A DNA stretch of 64,000 nt from DATEPR01 sp963780635. Lineage in GTDB: Bacteria; Actinomycetota; Actinomycetes; Mycobacteriales; Pseudonocardiaceae. This document shows positions 8,488 through 17,388 of the stretch, piece by piece (position 1 is the stretch's first letter; each line of letters starts with the position of its first letter). Position numbers and translations under genes: made by a program. The notes below the pieces were generated by a model. That model made no database searches. It had not been told where the DNA came from and was given only the letters and a program-made list of their open reading frames with translations. The stretch lies in NCBI GenBank assembly GCA_963780635.1, contig CAWACW010000016.1:1292673-1356672 (forward strand), in the 5' to 3' direction.

Positions 8488-10175
8488 GGGCGCTTGACCC
8501 CAGGCTGCTTCGCTACGCGAGTCGGGTGCGGGTGTACCTGGTCGTCCTGGTGGTGGCGACGGTTGCCCTCGCGGGTGTCGTCATCGTTGAGGCGCAGTTG
8601 CTCGCCACGGCGATCGCCGGGGCGTTCACGGACGGTCTGGCTCTGTCCTCGCTGCGGGGAGCGCTCATCGGTCTGGCGGTGGTGGTCGCGTGCCGGGTCG
8701 CGCTGGTGTGGGGTGTGGAGGCGTTCTCATACCGTGCTTCGGCCGCGGTCAAGTCGCAGCTGCGGGGCGCGGTGATGCGGCACGCCGTGGAGTTGGGGCC
8801 GCGCTGGCTGACGGGCCGCCGGACCGGTGAGCTGGCCACGCTGGTGACGGCCGGTGTGGACAGCCTCGATGCGTACTTCGCGAGGTATCTGCCGCAGGTG
8901 GTCTTGGCGGTGGTGGTTCCGGCGATGGTGGTGGTGCGTCTGCTGGTCGCCGACCCGCTTTCCGCTGTCACCATCGCGATCACGCTGCCGCTGATCCCAG
9001 TGTTCATGAGTCTGGTCGGCTCGACCACCGCGGCGCGGACCCGCGACCGATGGCAGGCGCTGGCGAGGTTGTCCTACCACTTTCTGGACGTCGTCGCCGG
9101 GTTGCCGACGTTGAAGGTGTTCGGCAGGGCCAAGGCCCAGACCGAGAGCGTCGGCCGGGTCACCGACTCGTACCGCCGCACGACGGTGGCTACCTTGCGT
9201 CTCACGTTTCTGTCATCGATGGTGCTGGAACTGGTGGCGACGTTCTCGGTCGCACTGGTCGCAGTCGGTGTCGGACTGCGCCTGGTCGGCGGCCATCTCG
9301 ATCTGCGGATCGGGCTGCTGGTGCTGATTCTCGCGCCGGAGGCGTATCTCCCGTTGCGACAGTTGGCCAACCACTACCACGCGGCCGCGGACGGCTTGGC
9401 CGCGGCAGGCGAGGTGTTCGGCGTGCTCGAGACACAGGTACCCGCCGGGCGCGGCCCGGCCACTCCTGTGGCGGCGCGACGACGCGCCGGAGTACCCAGG
9501 CCGACCGGTCTGCGGGTCGAGGATGTCCAGGTGCACCACGAGGGCCGCGCGGGACCCACACCTGCGGCGGCGTGCTTGCGGGTGCGCTGCGGTGAGGTCG
9601 TGGCTCTGGCGGGACCGAGCGGGAGCGGCAAGTCGACCTTGATCAACGTGTTGCTCGGGTTCATGACACCGGACGCCGGCCGGGTCGTGATGGAGGAAGC
9701 CGGTGGCGAGTACCGCCTCGACGAGTTGGAGATGGCCGATTGGCGGGCCTGCACGGCCTGGGTGCCGCAGGAGCCGGTGCTGCAGGTCGGCACGGTCGCG
9801 TCCAACATCCGGCTCGGTCGCCCCGATGCACCGGACGACGCGGTCCGGTGGGCGGCGTCGGCTGCGGCGTTGCGGGAGGTGCGACTCGATCGGCCGGTCG
9901 GGGAGGGCGGCAGGGGACTTTCCGCGGGGCAGCGGCGCCGCGTCGCGGTGGCCCGCGCGGTGCTGGTGCGGCGGCCGGTGGTGTTGCTGGACGAGCCGAC
10001 CGCCGGGCTCGACGCGACGACGGAGGCGCACGTGCTCCGCACGGTGCGTGAGCTGGCCCGGCAGGGCAGCGCGGTGCTGATGGTGGCTCATCGGCCGGCT
10101 GTGTTGTCGGCCGCGGACCGGGTGGTCACGCTCCCGCCCGCCGGACAGGCTGTTCCCGCGGGAGCGCAGGCGTGA
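8484..10175 (+). CDS. cydD: Thiol reductant ABC exporter subunit CydD
   Basis: 563 residues with start ATG 8484; upstream codons in the same frame do not resemble the family. It has an N-terminal six-helix ABC exporter domain followed by an ATPase with Walker A (AGPSGSGKSTL), the signature region LSAGQRRRVAVARA (degenerate LSGGQ), Walker B VVLLDEPTAGLD and the H-loop MVAHRP. With CydC it exports cysteine/glutathione to the periplasm, needed for assembly of cytochrome bd. The bd oxidase genes cydAB lie 5 kb downstream. The stop overlaps the next start (GTGA), so cydD and cydC are coupled. Confidence 0.85.
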   Translation: MRALDPRLLRYASRVRVYLVVLVVATVALAGVVIVEAQLLATAIAGAFTDGLALSSLRGALIGLAVVVACRVALVWGVEAFSYRASAAVKSQLRGAVMRHAVELGPRWLTGRRTGELATLVTAGVDSLDAYFARYLPQVVLAVVVPAMVVVRLLVADPLSAVTIAITLPLIPVFMSLVGSTTAARTRDRWQALARLSYHFLDVVAGLPTLKVFGRAKAQTESVGRVTDSYRRTTVATLRLTFLSSMVLELVATFSVALVAVGVGLRLVGGHLDLRIGLLVLILAPEAYLPLRQLANHYHAAADGLAAAGEVFGVLETQVPAGRGPATPVAARRRAGVPRPTGLRVEDVQVHHEGRAGPTPAAACLRVRCGEVVALAGPSGSGKSTLINVLLGFMTPDAGRVVMEEAGGEYRLDELEMADWRACTAWVPQEPVLQVGTVASNIRLGRPDAPDDAVRWAASAAALREVRLDRPVGEGGRGLSAGQRRRVAVARAVLVRRPVVLLDEPTAGLDATTEAHVLRTVRELARQGSAVLMVAHRPAVLSAADRVVTLPPAGQAVPAGAQA

Positions 10176-11892
10176 GCGTGTCCGGCAGGCCATCCGCGGC
10201 GCGGTTCACCGAGCCGGGACGCCGCGGCACGTGCGATGATCGCAGCCGGCCGGGCAGGGGCGCCGTACGGCGACTCGCACTGGCCACGGCGGCAGGCGCG
10301 GCCGCCGACGTCGCCGCGATCGGGTTGACCGCGACGTCGGCGTGGTTGATCTCGCGTGCGTCGTTGCAGCCGCCGGTGCTCAGCCTGATGGTCGCCGTCG
10401 TCGCCGTGCAGGCCTTCGGCTTGGGCCGCAGCGTCTTTCGGTATGTGGAGCGGCTGACCGGTCATGACGCCGCCCTGCGGGTCCTCGCGTCGATGCGCGT
10501 GGCCGTGTACGAGCGGCTGGAACGGCTGGCACCCGCCGGGCTGCGCGACCTTCCGGTCGGGCGATCTCGTCAGCAGGCTGGTCGCCGACGTGGACAGCGT
10601 CGCCGACCGGTGGCTGCGCGTCCTGCTGCCCTACCTCGCGGCAGCGGCGGCAGGAGCGGGCACGGTCTGCTTCATCGCCGTGCTGCTGCCGTCGGCGGGA
10701 CTGGCGCTGGCCGTGAGCCTGGTTGTCGCGGCGGTGGTGGCGCCGTGGCTCGCGGGAGTGGTGGCCAGGCGTGCGGAGCCCGCATCGCGCCGTGTCGTGG
10801 CGAGTTGAGCGCGGCCTCGCTGGATGTGTTGCGTGGGTGCGCCGAACTACTCGCGTTCGGTGCGCAGGACCGTGGCTTGGCTCGGGTCGCCGCGGCGGAC
10901 CGTGAGCTGAGCCGGGCCGAGCAGCGCAGCGCCCTGGGCCAGGGAATCGCCACGTCGGTCACCGCGCTCGCCGCGGGAGGGGCCGTCTGGGCGTGTCTGG
11001 TGCTCGGGGTACCGGCGGTGCGGTCCGGTGCGCTGCCCGGGAGTGGCTCTGGCCGTGCCGTGTTGACACCGCTGGCCGCCCACGAGGTGTTCGGATCGCT
11101 GGCTCCGGCCGCCCAGCAGCTACCGCGCATCCGCGCGTCGGCGGCGCGCGTGGTCCAGGCCGTGCTGCGGCAGCCGGATCCGGTGCGTGAGCCGGATTCA
11201 CCGCTGCCCGCCCGCCGCCGCCCTATGACCTGCGGATCGAGAGCCTGTCGGTGCGCTGGAGACGTGGACGGGCCGGACGTGCTGAGCGGAATCGACCTCA
11301 CGCGTGCCCGCGGGGCGGCGGGTGGCCGTCGTCGGCCCCAGCGGCGCCGGGAAGACCACGCTGGCGATGGTGTTGGTGCGCTTCCTGGAACCGTCCGCCG
11401 GGCGGGTGACCCTGGCCGGCACGGACCTGACCCGCCTTCCGGTGACACCGTCCGGACGATCGTGGGGCTGTGCGCCCAGGATCAGCATGTCTTCGACACC
11501 ACGATCGGCGAGAACCTGCGGCTGGCGCGACGTGACGCGACCAGGTGCAGGTCCGCGACGCGCTGCGCCGAGCCGGTCTGCTGGACTGGATCGACGAGCT
11601 GCCCGACGGGCTGGAAACGCAGGTCGGTGAGCACGGCGCCCGGCTGTCCGGCGGCCAGCGCCAGCGGCTCTCCCTCGCACGCGTGCTGCTGGCCGACTTT
11701 CCGGTGCTCGTTTTGGACGAGCCGACCGAGCACCTCGACGAGCAGACGGCCGAAGAGCTGACCAGGGACCTGCTCGCCGCCACCGAGGGCCGCACGGTCC
11801 TGCTGATCACCCACCGCACGGCCGGGCTGGCCCAGATGGACGAGGTCGTCCACCTAGACGGCGGCACCGTCACGGCGTGGCCGCACCCCTAG
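10172..11892 (+). pseudogene. cydC: Thiol reductant ABC exporter subunit CydC, frameshifted
   Basis: Starts at GTG 10172, overlapping cydD. Pieces in different frames line up as one ABC exporter half: membrane part ATSAWLISRASLQPPVLSLM and FGLGRSVFRYVERLTGHDA, then GDLVSRLVADVDSVADRWLR, a Walker A region VAVVGPSGAGKTTL, and an intact C-terminal ATPase piece with LSGGQRQRLSLARV and VLVLDEPTEHLD. Frame changes lie near 10556, 10795, 11235-11300, 11445 and 11540. The total length (about 573 codons) is right for CydC. If the shifts are real, cytochrome bd assembly would depend on another exporter. Confidence 0.8.
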
Positions 11893-11893
11893 T

Positions 11894-13261
11894 TCAGGTT
11901 CGGCGGCTTTCGGGCAGGGGCGTCTCACCCGATCTCACCGCCGGGACGGTCGGCGTGTACACGTCGGCCACGGTGCCGACCTCGCGCGTGGTGAAGGCAC
12001 GTTCGCGGCGGCGGTCGCGGGTGAAGGCGAGCCACCAGGTCAGCACGGCCCCGAAGCGGTTGCGATAGCCGGTGAGGAACGCGATGTGGATGAACAGCCA
12101 CAGCACCCAGCCGGGGAAGCCGCTGGCCTTGAACCGCCCGGCGGAGATGACCGCGTTGCCCCGCGCGATGTAGGCGGCGGAGCCGAGGTCGCGGTAGCGG
12201 AACGGCTTGTCGACGGGTCGTCCCTGCGCGGCGCGGCGGATGCGATGGCCCGCGTAGTGACCGGACTGCATCGCGACCTCTGCGACGCCGGGCAACTCGT
12301 CCAGGCTCATCAGATCGCCAGTGACAGAGATTTCGGGATGACCCGGAATGGTGAGGTCCCGGTCCACGCGTATCCGCCCTGCCCGGTCCCGCTCGGCTCC
12401 GGTCGCTCGTGCGAGGGCCGCGGCGAACGGCGGTGCCTCCACGCCCGCGGTCCACAGCACGGTTCCTGCCTCGTAGTGGGTGGTGTTGCCGTCGTGGTCG
12501 CGTACCGTCAGGCCGCTGCTGTCGATGTCGGTCACGATCGAGCCCATGTGCAGTTCGGCGCCCAGTCGCAGCAGGGATTGCTCCGCCTTGCCGGACAGTT
12601 TCGGCCCGAAGGCCGCCAGGGGTGCCTTGCCACCGTCGAACAACAGCACCCGCGCGTCTTCCGGTTCCGCGTGGTGGTACTCCTTACGGAGCGTCTTGGT
12701 GGCCAGTTCGCGGATCTGACCGGTCAGTTCGACGCCGGTCGGGCCGGCGCCGACGAGGGCGAACGTCAGCCACCGGCGCCGTTCGTCGGGGTCTGCCGCC
12801 GAATCGGCCATCTCGAACGCGCCGAACACCCTGCGGCGGATCGTCAGTGCGTCGGAGATCGACTTCATGCCCGGTGCGAACTGCGCGAACTCGTCATGGC
12901 CGAAGTAGGACTGCCGCATTCCGGCGGCGACGATGAGATCGTCGTAGGGCAGCTCGATCATTGTGCCACCGGGCCGTTGCGCGGTCAGTCGCTTGTGGTC
13001 GGTGTCGATGTCGGTCACCGACGCCATGACGCAGTCGACGTTCCGATGGCGCTTGAGTACGTCGCGCAGCGGCGCGGAGATCTGTCCCTCCGACAGGATG
13101 CCGGTCGCGCACTGGTACAGCAGGGGCTGGAACAGGTGGTGGTGGGCGCGGTCGACGAGAGTCACCGAGACGGGCCCGTTACCCAGGGCGCGGGCCGCGA
13201 ACAGGCCGGCGAACCCGCCGCCGACGATGACCACGTGACGCTGTCCGGTTCGCTCACTCAT
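11894..13261 (-). CDS. ndh: Type II NADH dehydrogenase (NDH-2)
   Basis: 455 residues. The FAD-binding motif VVIVGGGFAGLFAARALG is at residues 9-26, a second nucleotide-binding fold (FALVGAGPTGVELTGQI) is near residue 170, and the FAD-contacting ISVTGDLMSL is near residue 310. A hydrophobic C-terminal stretch (GWVLWLFIHIAFLTGYRNR) is the usual membrane-anchoring region. It passes electrons from NADH to menaquinone without proton pumping. It is 20 nt downstream of zwf on the same strand and convergent with cydDC, so quinone-reducing and quinol-oxidising genes are grouped. Confidence 0.92.
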   Translation of the reverse strand: MSERTGQRHVVIVGGGFAGLFAARALGNGPVSVTLVDRAHHHLFQPLLYQCATGILSEGQISAPLRDVLKRHRNVDCVMASVTDIDTDHKRLTAQRPGGTMIELPYDDLIVAAGMRQSYFGHDEFAQFAPGMKSISDALTIRRRVFGAFEMADSAADPDERRRWLTFALVGAGPTGVELTGQIRELATKTLRKEYHHAEPEDARVLLFDGGKAPLAAFGPKLSGKAEQSLLRLGAELHMGSIVTDIDSSGLTVRDHDGNTTHYEAGTVLWTAGVEAPPFAAALARATGAERDRAGRIRVDRDLTIPGHPEISVTGDLMSLDELPGVAEVAMQSGHYAGHRIRRAAQGRPVDKPFRYRDLGSAAYIARGNAVISAGRFKASGFPGWVLWLFIHIAFLTGYRNRFGAVLTWWLAFTRDRRRERAFTTREVGTVADVYTPTVPAVRSGETPLPESRRT

Positions 13262-13281
13262 GTCAGGCTCCGATTCGGCGG

Positions 13282-14658
13282 TCAGCCGGCGGGATCGTGC
13301 CAGGTACCCAGCTCGGGCAGCAGCCGGTCGGCCTCCTTGGGGCCCCAGGTTCCCTTGGCGTAGGGGTGCACCGGGACCACGTCACCGAGCACGGGCTGCA
13401 CGACCTTCCAGGCGTTCTCCACGGTGTCCTGCCGGGCGAACAGCCAGCGGTCGCCGTCCAGCGCCGCACCGATGAGCCGGTCGTAGGGGCGCATGTCCGA
13501 GCCGGGCTGCTGGGCGAACGCCAGCTCCTCGTGCTGGGCCTGCCAGCCACCGCCGGGTTTCTTGCCGGCCAGGGTGAGGCCGACCTGGGTCTCCGGCCAG
13601 ACCCGGAAGCGCAGCGCGTTGGAGGCCGGCTGCGGTCGCAGGCCGAAGACGTCGTACGGCGCGCTCCGGAAATCGATCGTGACCTCGGTGGCCGTGACCG
13701 GCATGCACTTGCCCGCCCGGATGACGATGGGCACATCGGCCCAGCGCCACGAGTCCGCCGACGTGCGGATCGCGACGAACGTCTCGACGGTCGAGTGCGG
13801 GTCCACGCCGTCGACATCGTGATAGCCCTCGTACTGTCCCCGTACGGCGTGCTCGGGCGTCAGCGGGCGCAGCGATGCGACCACTCTGGACTTCGCATCC
13901 CGCCACGTGCTCAGGCCTTCCCCGTCGGGAGGGTCGGCCAGCACCGTGGCCAGTACCTGCAGCATGTGGTTCTGCACGACGTCGCGGATGGCACCGGTCC
14001 GGTCGTAGAACCTGCCGCGGTCGGCGACGTCGAACGCTTCTGCCATCGTGATCTGGATGCTCGCCACGTGGGTGCGGTTCAGCAGGGGCTCCAGCACGGC
14101 ATTGGCGAACCGCGCGAACAGCACGTTCTCCACCGGGTCCAGGCCGAGCCAGTGGTCGACCCGGTAGAGCGCCTCCTCCGGGAAGTGCTGGTGCATCACG
14201 GCATTGAGCTCGCGCGCACTGTCCAGATCGGTGCCGAAGGGCTTCTCCACCATCACCCGCGCGTCGGCGGTGCGGCCCGCGGTCGCGATTCCCTTCGCGA
14301 TGCGGCCGAACAGGGCGGGCGGGACCTCCAGGTAGAAGAGGATGCGCCGTCCCGCACCGACCGCGTCGGACATCGCCTGATAGGTGGCGTCGTCGTCGAG
14401 GTCACCGTCCACATAGCGCAGCAGGCCGAGCATCGTGCGCGCCGGTGTGCTGTCCGGGTCGATGTTGTTGAGTCGCAGCGAGGCGGCTGCGTAGTCGCGG
14501 AACTGTGCCAGTCCCCAGCCGCTCTTGGCCACCCCGATCACGGGGACGTCCAGTACTCCACGGTCCACCAGGCCGACCAGCGCCGGGAATGTCTCCAGCT
14601 TGGCCAAATCGCCGGTCGCACCGAAGATGACCAACGCGTCGACCCGGTCCGTCGCCAT
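13282..14658 (-). CDS. zwf: Glucose-6-phosphate dehydrogenase family protein
   Basis: 458 residues from ATG 14658 (GGAG eight nt upstream). The N-terminal Rossmann motif is IFGATGDLAKLETFPAL. The substrate region reads YRVDHWLGLDPVEN, where the classic signature is RIDHYLGK: Asp and His remain, but the phosphate-binding Lys after Gly is Leu. Downstream GAIRDVVQNHMLQVLATV keeps the catalytic His. It would oxidise glucose 6-phosphate with NAD(P) in the pentose phosphate pathway. The Lys loss suggests a divergent subfamily or altered substrate. No opcA, tal or gnd is adjacent. It forms a pair with ndh. Confidence 0.85.
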   Translation of the reverse strand: MATDRVDALVIFGATGDLAKLETFPALVGLVDRGVLDVPVIGVAKSGWGLAQFRDYAAASLRLNNIDPDSTPARTMLGLLRYVDGDLDDDATYQAMSDAVGAGRRILFYLEVPPALFGRIAKGIATAGRTADARVMVEKPFGTDLDSARELNAVMHQHFPEEALYRVDHWLGLDPVENVLFARFANAVLEPLLNRTHVASIQITMAEAFDVADRGRFYDRTGAIRDVVQNHMLQVLATVLADPPDGEGLSTWRDAKSRVVASLRPLTPEHAVRGQYEGYHDVDGVDPHSTVETFVAIRTSADSWRWADVPIVIRAGKCMPVTATEVTIDFRSAPYDVFGLRPQPASNALRFRVWPETQVGLTLAGKKPGGGWQAQHEELAFAQQPGSDMRPYDRLIGAALDGDRWLFARQDTVENAWKVVQPVLGDVVPVHPYAKGTWGPKEADRLLPELGTWHDPAG

Positions 14659-14887
14659 GTCGTACTCCTCGTCCGTTGCCCTGCCCGGTGGGCAGGCGGG
14701 TTCGGCAACTCACACGTCTCGCCAGGTTCGAATGGCACCACGGCGATCGCTCCGCCACGCCACCCTGAAGAGGTGATACGCCGATCAGGTCAATCACCCG
14801 CCGCGGGCGATGCACGCCGTTCGACGTGCGGGCGACGGTGGTGGCCGACCGCGATGTCGAGCCGCGAGTGCTTCCGGAAGGGACAAC

Positions 14888-16273
14888 ATGGCGCTCGATC
14901 TGTCCCGGTGGCAGTTCGCGATGACGTCGATCTACCACTTCCTGTTCGTCCCGGTGACCATCGGGCTGGCGTTCCTGACCGCCCTCCTGCAGACCGCGTG
15001 GCATCGTCACGGCCGCGTCGAATACCTCCGGCTCACCCGGTTCTTCGGGACGCTGCTGGTCATCAACGTGGCGGTCGGCGTCGTCACCGGTCTGGTCCAG
15101 GAATTTCAGTTCGGGATGAACTGGTCGGACTACTCGCGCACGGTGGGTGGCGTGTTCGGTGCCCCGCTCGCACTGGAAGGCCTACTCGCGTTCTTCCTCG
15201 AGTCGACCTTTCTCGGACTGTGGCTGTTCGGCTGGGACAAACTCCCCAAACGCGTACACCTGCTGACCATCTGGGCGGTGGCCGTGGGCAGCGCGCTGTC
15301 CGCGGCATTCATCATGGCCGCCAACTCGTGGATGCAGCACCCAGTGGGCTACACGCTGGGCAACTCCGGCCAGGCGCAGCTGACCGATCTGTGGGCGGTA
15401 CTGACCAACCCCGTGTTCCTGTGGGGATATGTCCACGTACTGCTGGCCTCGCTCGCGACGGCGGCCGTCGTCATGCTCGCGGTGTCCGCCTGGCAGTTGC
15501 GCCACCGCGCCGACCCCGAACTGTTCACCAGGTCGGCGCGGCTCGCCCTGATCGTCCTCGTGCCGACGATGATCTTCACGATGTTCATCGGCAGCGAACT
15601 CGGCGTGGTGGAGGCGAGATATCAGCCGATGAAGATCGCGGCCGCCGAGGCGCAGTGGACCACTTGCCAGCCGTGCTCGTTCTCCCTGTTCCAGATCGGC
15701 GGTGGCAACCACGACCAGACCCCGACCAAGATCATCGCGATCCCGCACCTGCTGTCGCTGCTGGCGACCAACCACTGGAACGGCAAGGTCACCGGCCTCA
15801 ACGAGCTGCAGACGCAGTATCAGGGCACGTACGGGCCGGGCTACTACGTGCCCAACGTGTTCGTCCAGTACTGGTCCATGCGCGTGATGGCCTACGCCGC
15901 GGTGCTGATACTGCTGCTCGGACTGTGGGGCCTGTGGCTGCTGCGACGCAGGAAGCTGGCCGGGGCGACCTGGTTCCTGCGGATCGCGGTGTGGGCGGCG
16001 GTGCTGCCGTTCCTCATGAACACGGCAGGCTGGCTGCTGACCGAGAGCGGGCGGCAGCCGTGGATCGTGCAGGGCCTCCTGCTGACCAGGAACGGGGTGT
16101 CACCGTCGGTCGGCGTCACCAGTGTCGTGATCAGCATCGTGTTGTTCGCCCTGCTGTACCTGGCCCTCGCCGTCGTCGACTTCGTGCTGATGGTGCGCTA
16201 CGCACGCAAGGCCGTGCCCGCGTCACCAGTGGCAGCCGACGCCGACCGACTCGTGCCCGCCGTCGAGTATTGA
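14888..16273 (+). CDS. cydA: Cytochrome bd ubiquinol/menaquinol oxidase subunit I
   Basis: 461 residues, start ATG 14888 behind GGAAGGG. MALDLSRWQFAMTSIYHFLF carries the haem-ligand His of the first helices. TGLVQEFQFGMNWSDYSR, the haem b558 region, and GRQPWIVQGLL, the conserved loop after the Q-loop, are both present. The protein is the quinol-oxidising, haem-carrying subunit of the high-affinity terminal oxidase used at low oxygen. Its stop is 8 nt from the cydB start. The 229-nt gap to the divergent zwf must hold both promoters. Confidence 0.95.
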   Translation: MALDLSRWQFAMTSIYHFLFVPVTIGLAFLTALLQTAWHRHGRVEYLRLTRFFGTLLVINVAVGVVTGLVQEFQFGMNWSDYSRTVGGVFGAPLALEGLLAFFLESTFLGLWLFGWDKLPKRVHLLTIWAVAVGSALSAAFIMAANSWMQHPVGYTLGNSGQAQLTDLWAVLTNPVFLWGYVHVLLASLATAAVVMLAVSAWQLRHRADPELFTRSARLALIVLVPTMIFTMFIGSELGVVEARYQPMKIAAAEAQWTTCQPCSFSLFQIGGGNHDQTPTKIIAIPHLLSLLATNHWNGKVTGLNELQTQYQGTYGPGYYVPNVFVQYWSMRVMAYAAVLILLLGLWGLWLLRRRKLAGATWFLRIAVWAAVLPFLMNTAGWLLTESGRQPWIVQGLLLTRNGVSPSVGVTSVVISIVLFALLYLALAVVDFVLMVRYARKAVPASPVAADADRLVPAVEY

Positions 16274-16281
16274 GGCCCACC

Positions 16282-17388
16282 ATGATCGTGTTCTGGTTCA
16301 TCGTGATCACCGTGCTGTGGACGGGTTTCTTCGTCCTCGAGGGCTTCGACTTCGGCGTCGGCATGCTGCACGGCATCCTGGGTGAGGACGAACCAGGCCG
16401 CCGGGCGGTGATCAACACGATCGGACCGCTGTGGGACGGCAACGAGGTGTGGCTGGTCGTGGCGGGCGCGGCCATGTTCGCGGCATTCCCTGGTTGGTAC
16501 GCCACCATGTTCTCCGGTATGTATCTGGCTTTCGTGGTGCTGCTGGCGGCGCTGATCGTGCGCGGCGTGTCGTTCGAGTTCCGTGGCAAGCGCGACAGCG
16601 CACGCTGGCGCCGCACCTGGGACACGTTGCTGACCGGGGGGAGCCTGCTCGCGCCGCTGCTGATCGGGGTGGCCCTGGGTGATCTACTGGTGGGCCTGCC
16701 GATCAACTCACGCCAGGAGTTCACCGGCTCGTTCGTCGATCTGTTGCAGCCCTACGCGCTGTTCACCGGCGTGACCCTGGTGGCGATCTGTGTCCTGCAC
16801 GGTGCCACATTCATCGCGCTCAAGACGACCGGCGGGCTGCGCGAACGGGCCGGTCTGCTCGCCCGCCGGGTGGCACCGGTGACCGCGCTGGTCGTCCTGG
16901 CCTTCGCCTTCTGGACGCACGTCACCGCGGGCAAGGGGTTCTTCCTCAACCTGGCCGAGCTCGCCGCGGCGCTCGCGATCATCGCGTCGGCGTGGCTGGT
17001 GTACGAGCAGGCGGAGGGCTGGGCGTTCGCGGCGACCACCTTCGCGATGGCCGCCACCATCGTGTCGATCTTCGCCGAGCTCTATCCGCACGTGATGGTG
17101 TCCAGCACGAACGCCGCCTTCAGCCTCACGACGACCAACACCGCCTCCGGCGACTACGCGCTGAAGGTGCTGACCATCATTGTGATCATCTTCCTGCCGG
17201 TGGTGCTCGCCTATCAGGCCTGGACCTACTACGTGTTCCGCAAACGGATCGGCAGAGAGCACTTCACCGCCGTGGTCGCGCCGACCCCACCTGATACCAC
17301 GCCGCACAGCGGACCCGCCGCCTCCGACGACGATCGGATCGATCCGGCGACCGCACCTCCGGCCAGGGAAGGAGTCCAGGATGACTGA
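16282..17388 (+). CDS. cydB: Cytochrome bd oxidase subunit II
   Basis: 368 residues from ATG 16282. Family motifs are present: VLWTGFFVLEGFDFGVGML in helix 1, GPLWDGNEVWLVVAGAAMFA, and FPGWYATMFSGMYLAF. There are nine predicted membrane helices, then a hydrophilic C-terminal tail of about 40 residues rich in Pro, Thr and Asp. It pairs with CydA in the membrane. The end overlaps the GMC oxidoreductase start by eight bases, so the dehydrogenase is translated together with the oxidase. Confidence 0.95.
   Translation: MIVFWFIVITVLWTGFFVLEGFDFGVGMLHGILGEDEPGRRAVINTIGPLWDGNEVWLVVAGAAMFAAFPGWYATMFSGMYLAFVVLLAALIVRGVSFEFRGKRDSARWRRTWDTLLTGGSLLAPLLIGVALGDLLVGLPINSRQEFTGSFVDLLQPYALFTGVTLVAICVLHGATFIALKTTGGLRERAGLLARRVAPVTALVVLAFAFWTHVTAGKGFFLNLAELAAALAIIASAWLVYEQAEGWAFAATTFAMAATIVSIFAELYPHVMVSSTNAAFSLTTTNTASGDYALKVLTIIVIIFLPVVLAYQAWTYYVFRKRIGREHFTAVVAPTPPDTTPHSGPAASDDDRIDPATAPPAREGVQDD

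Noticed and set aside
13297..17388. A 1363-codon open frame on the plus strand
   Set aside because: Only its end (16282-17388) is a gene, cydB. The rest is antisense to zwf or out of frame with cydA and is open because of the high GC.
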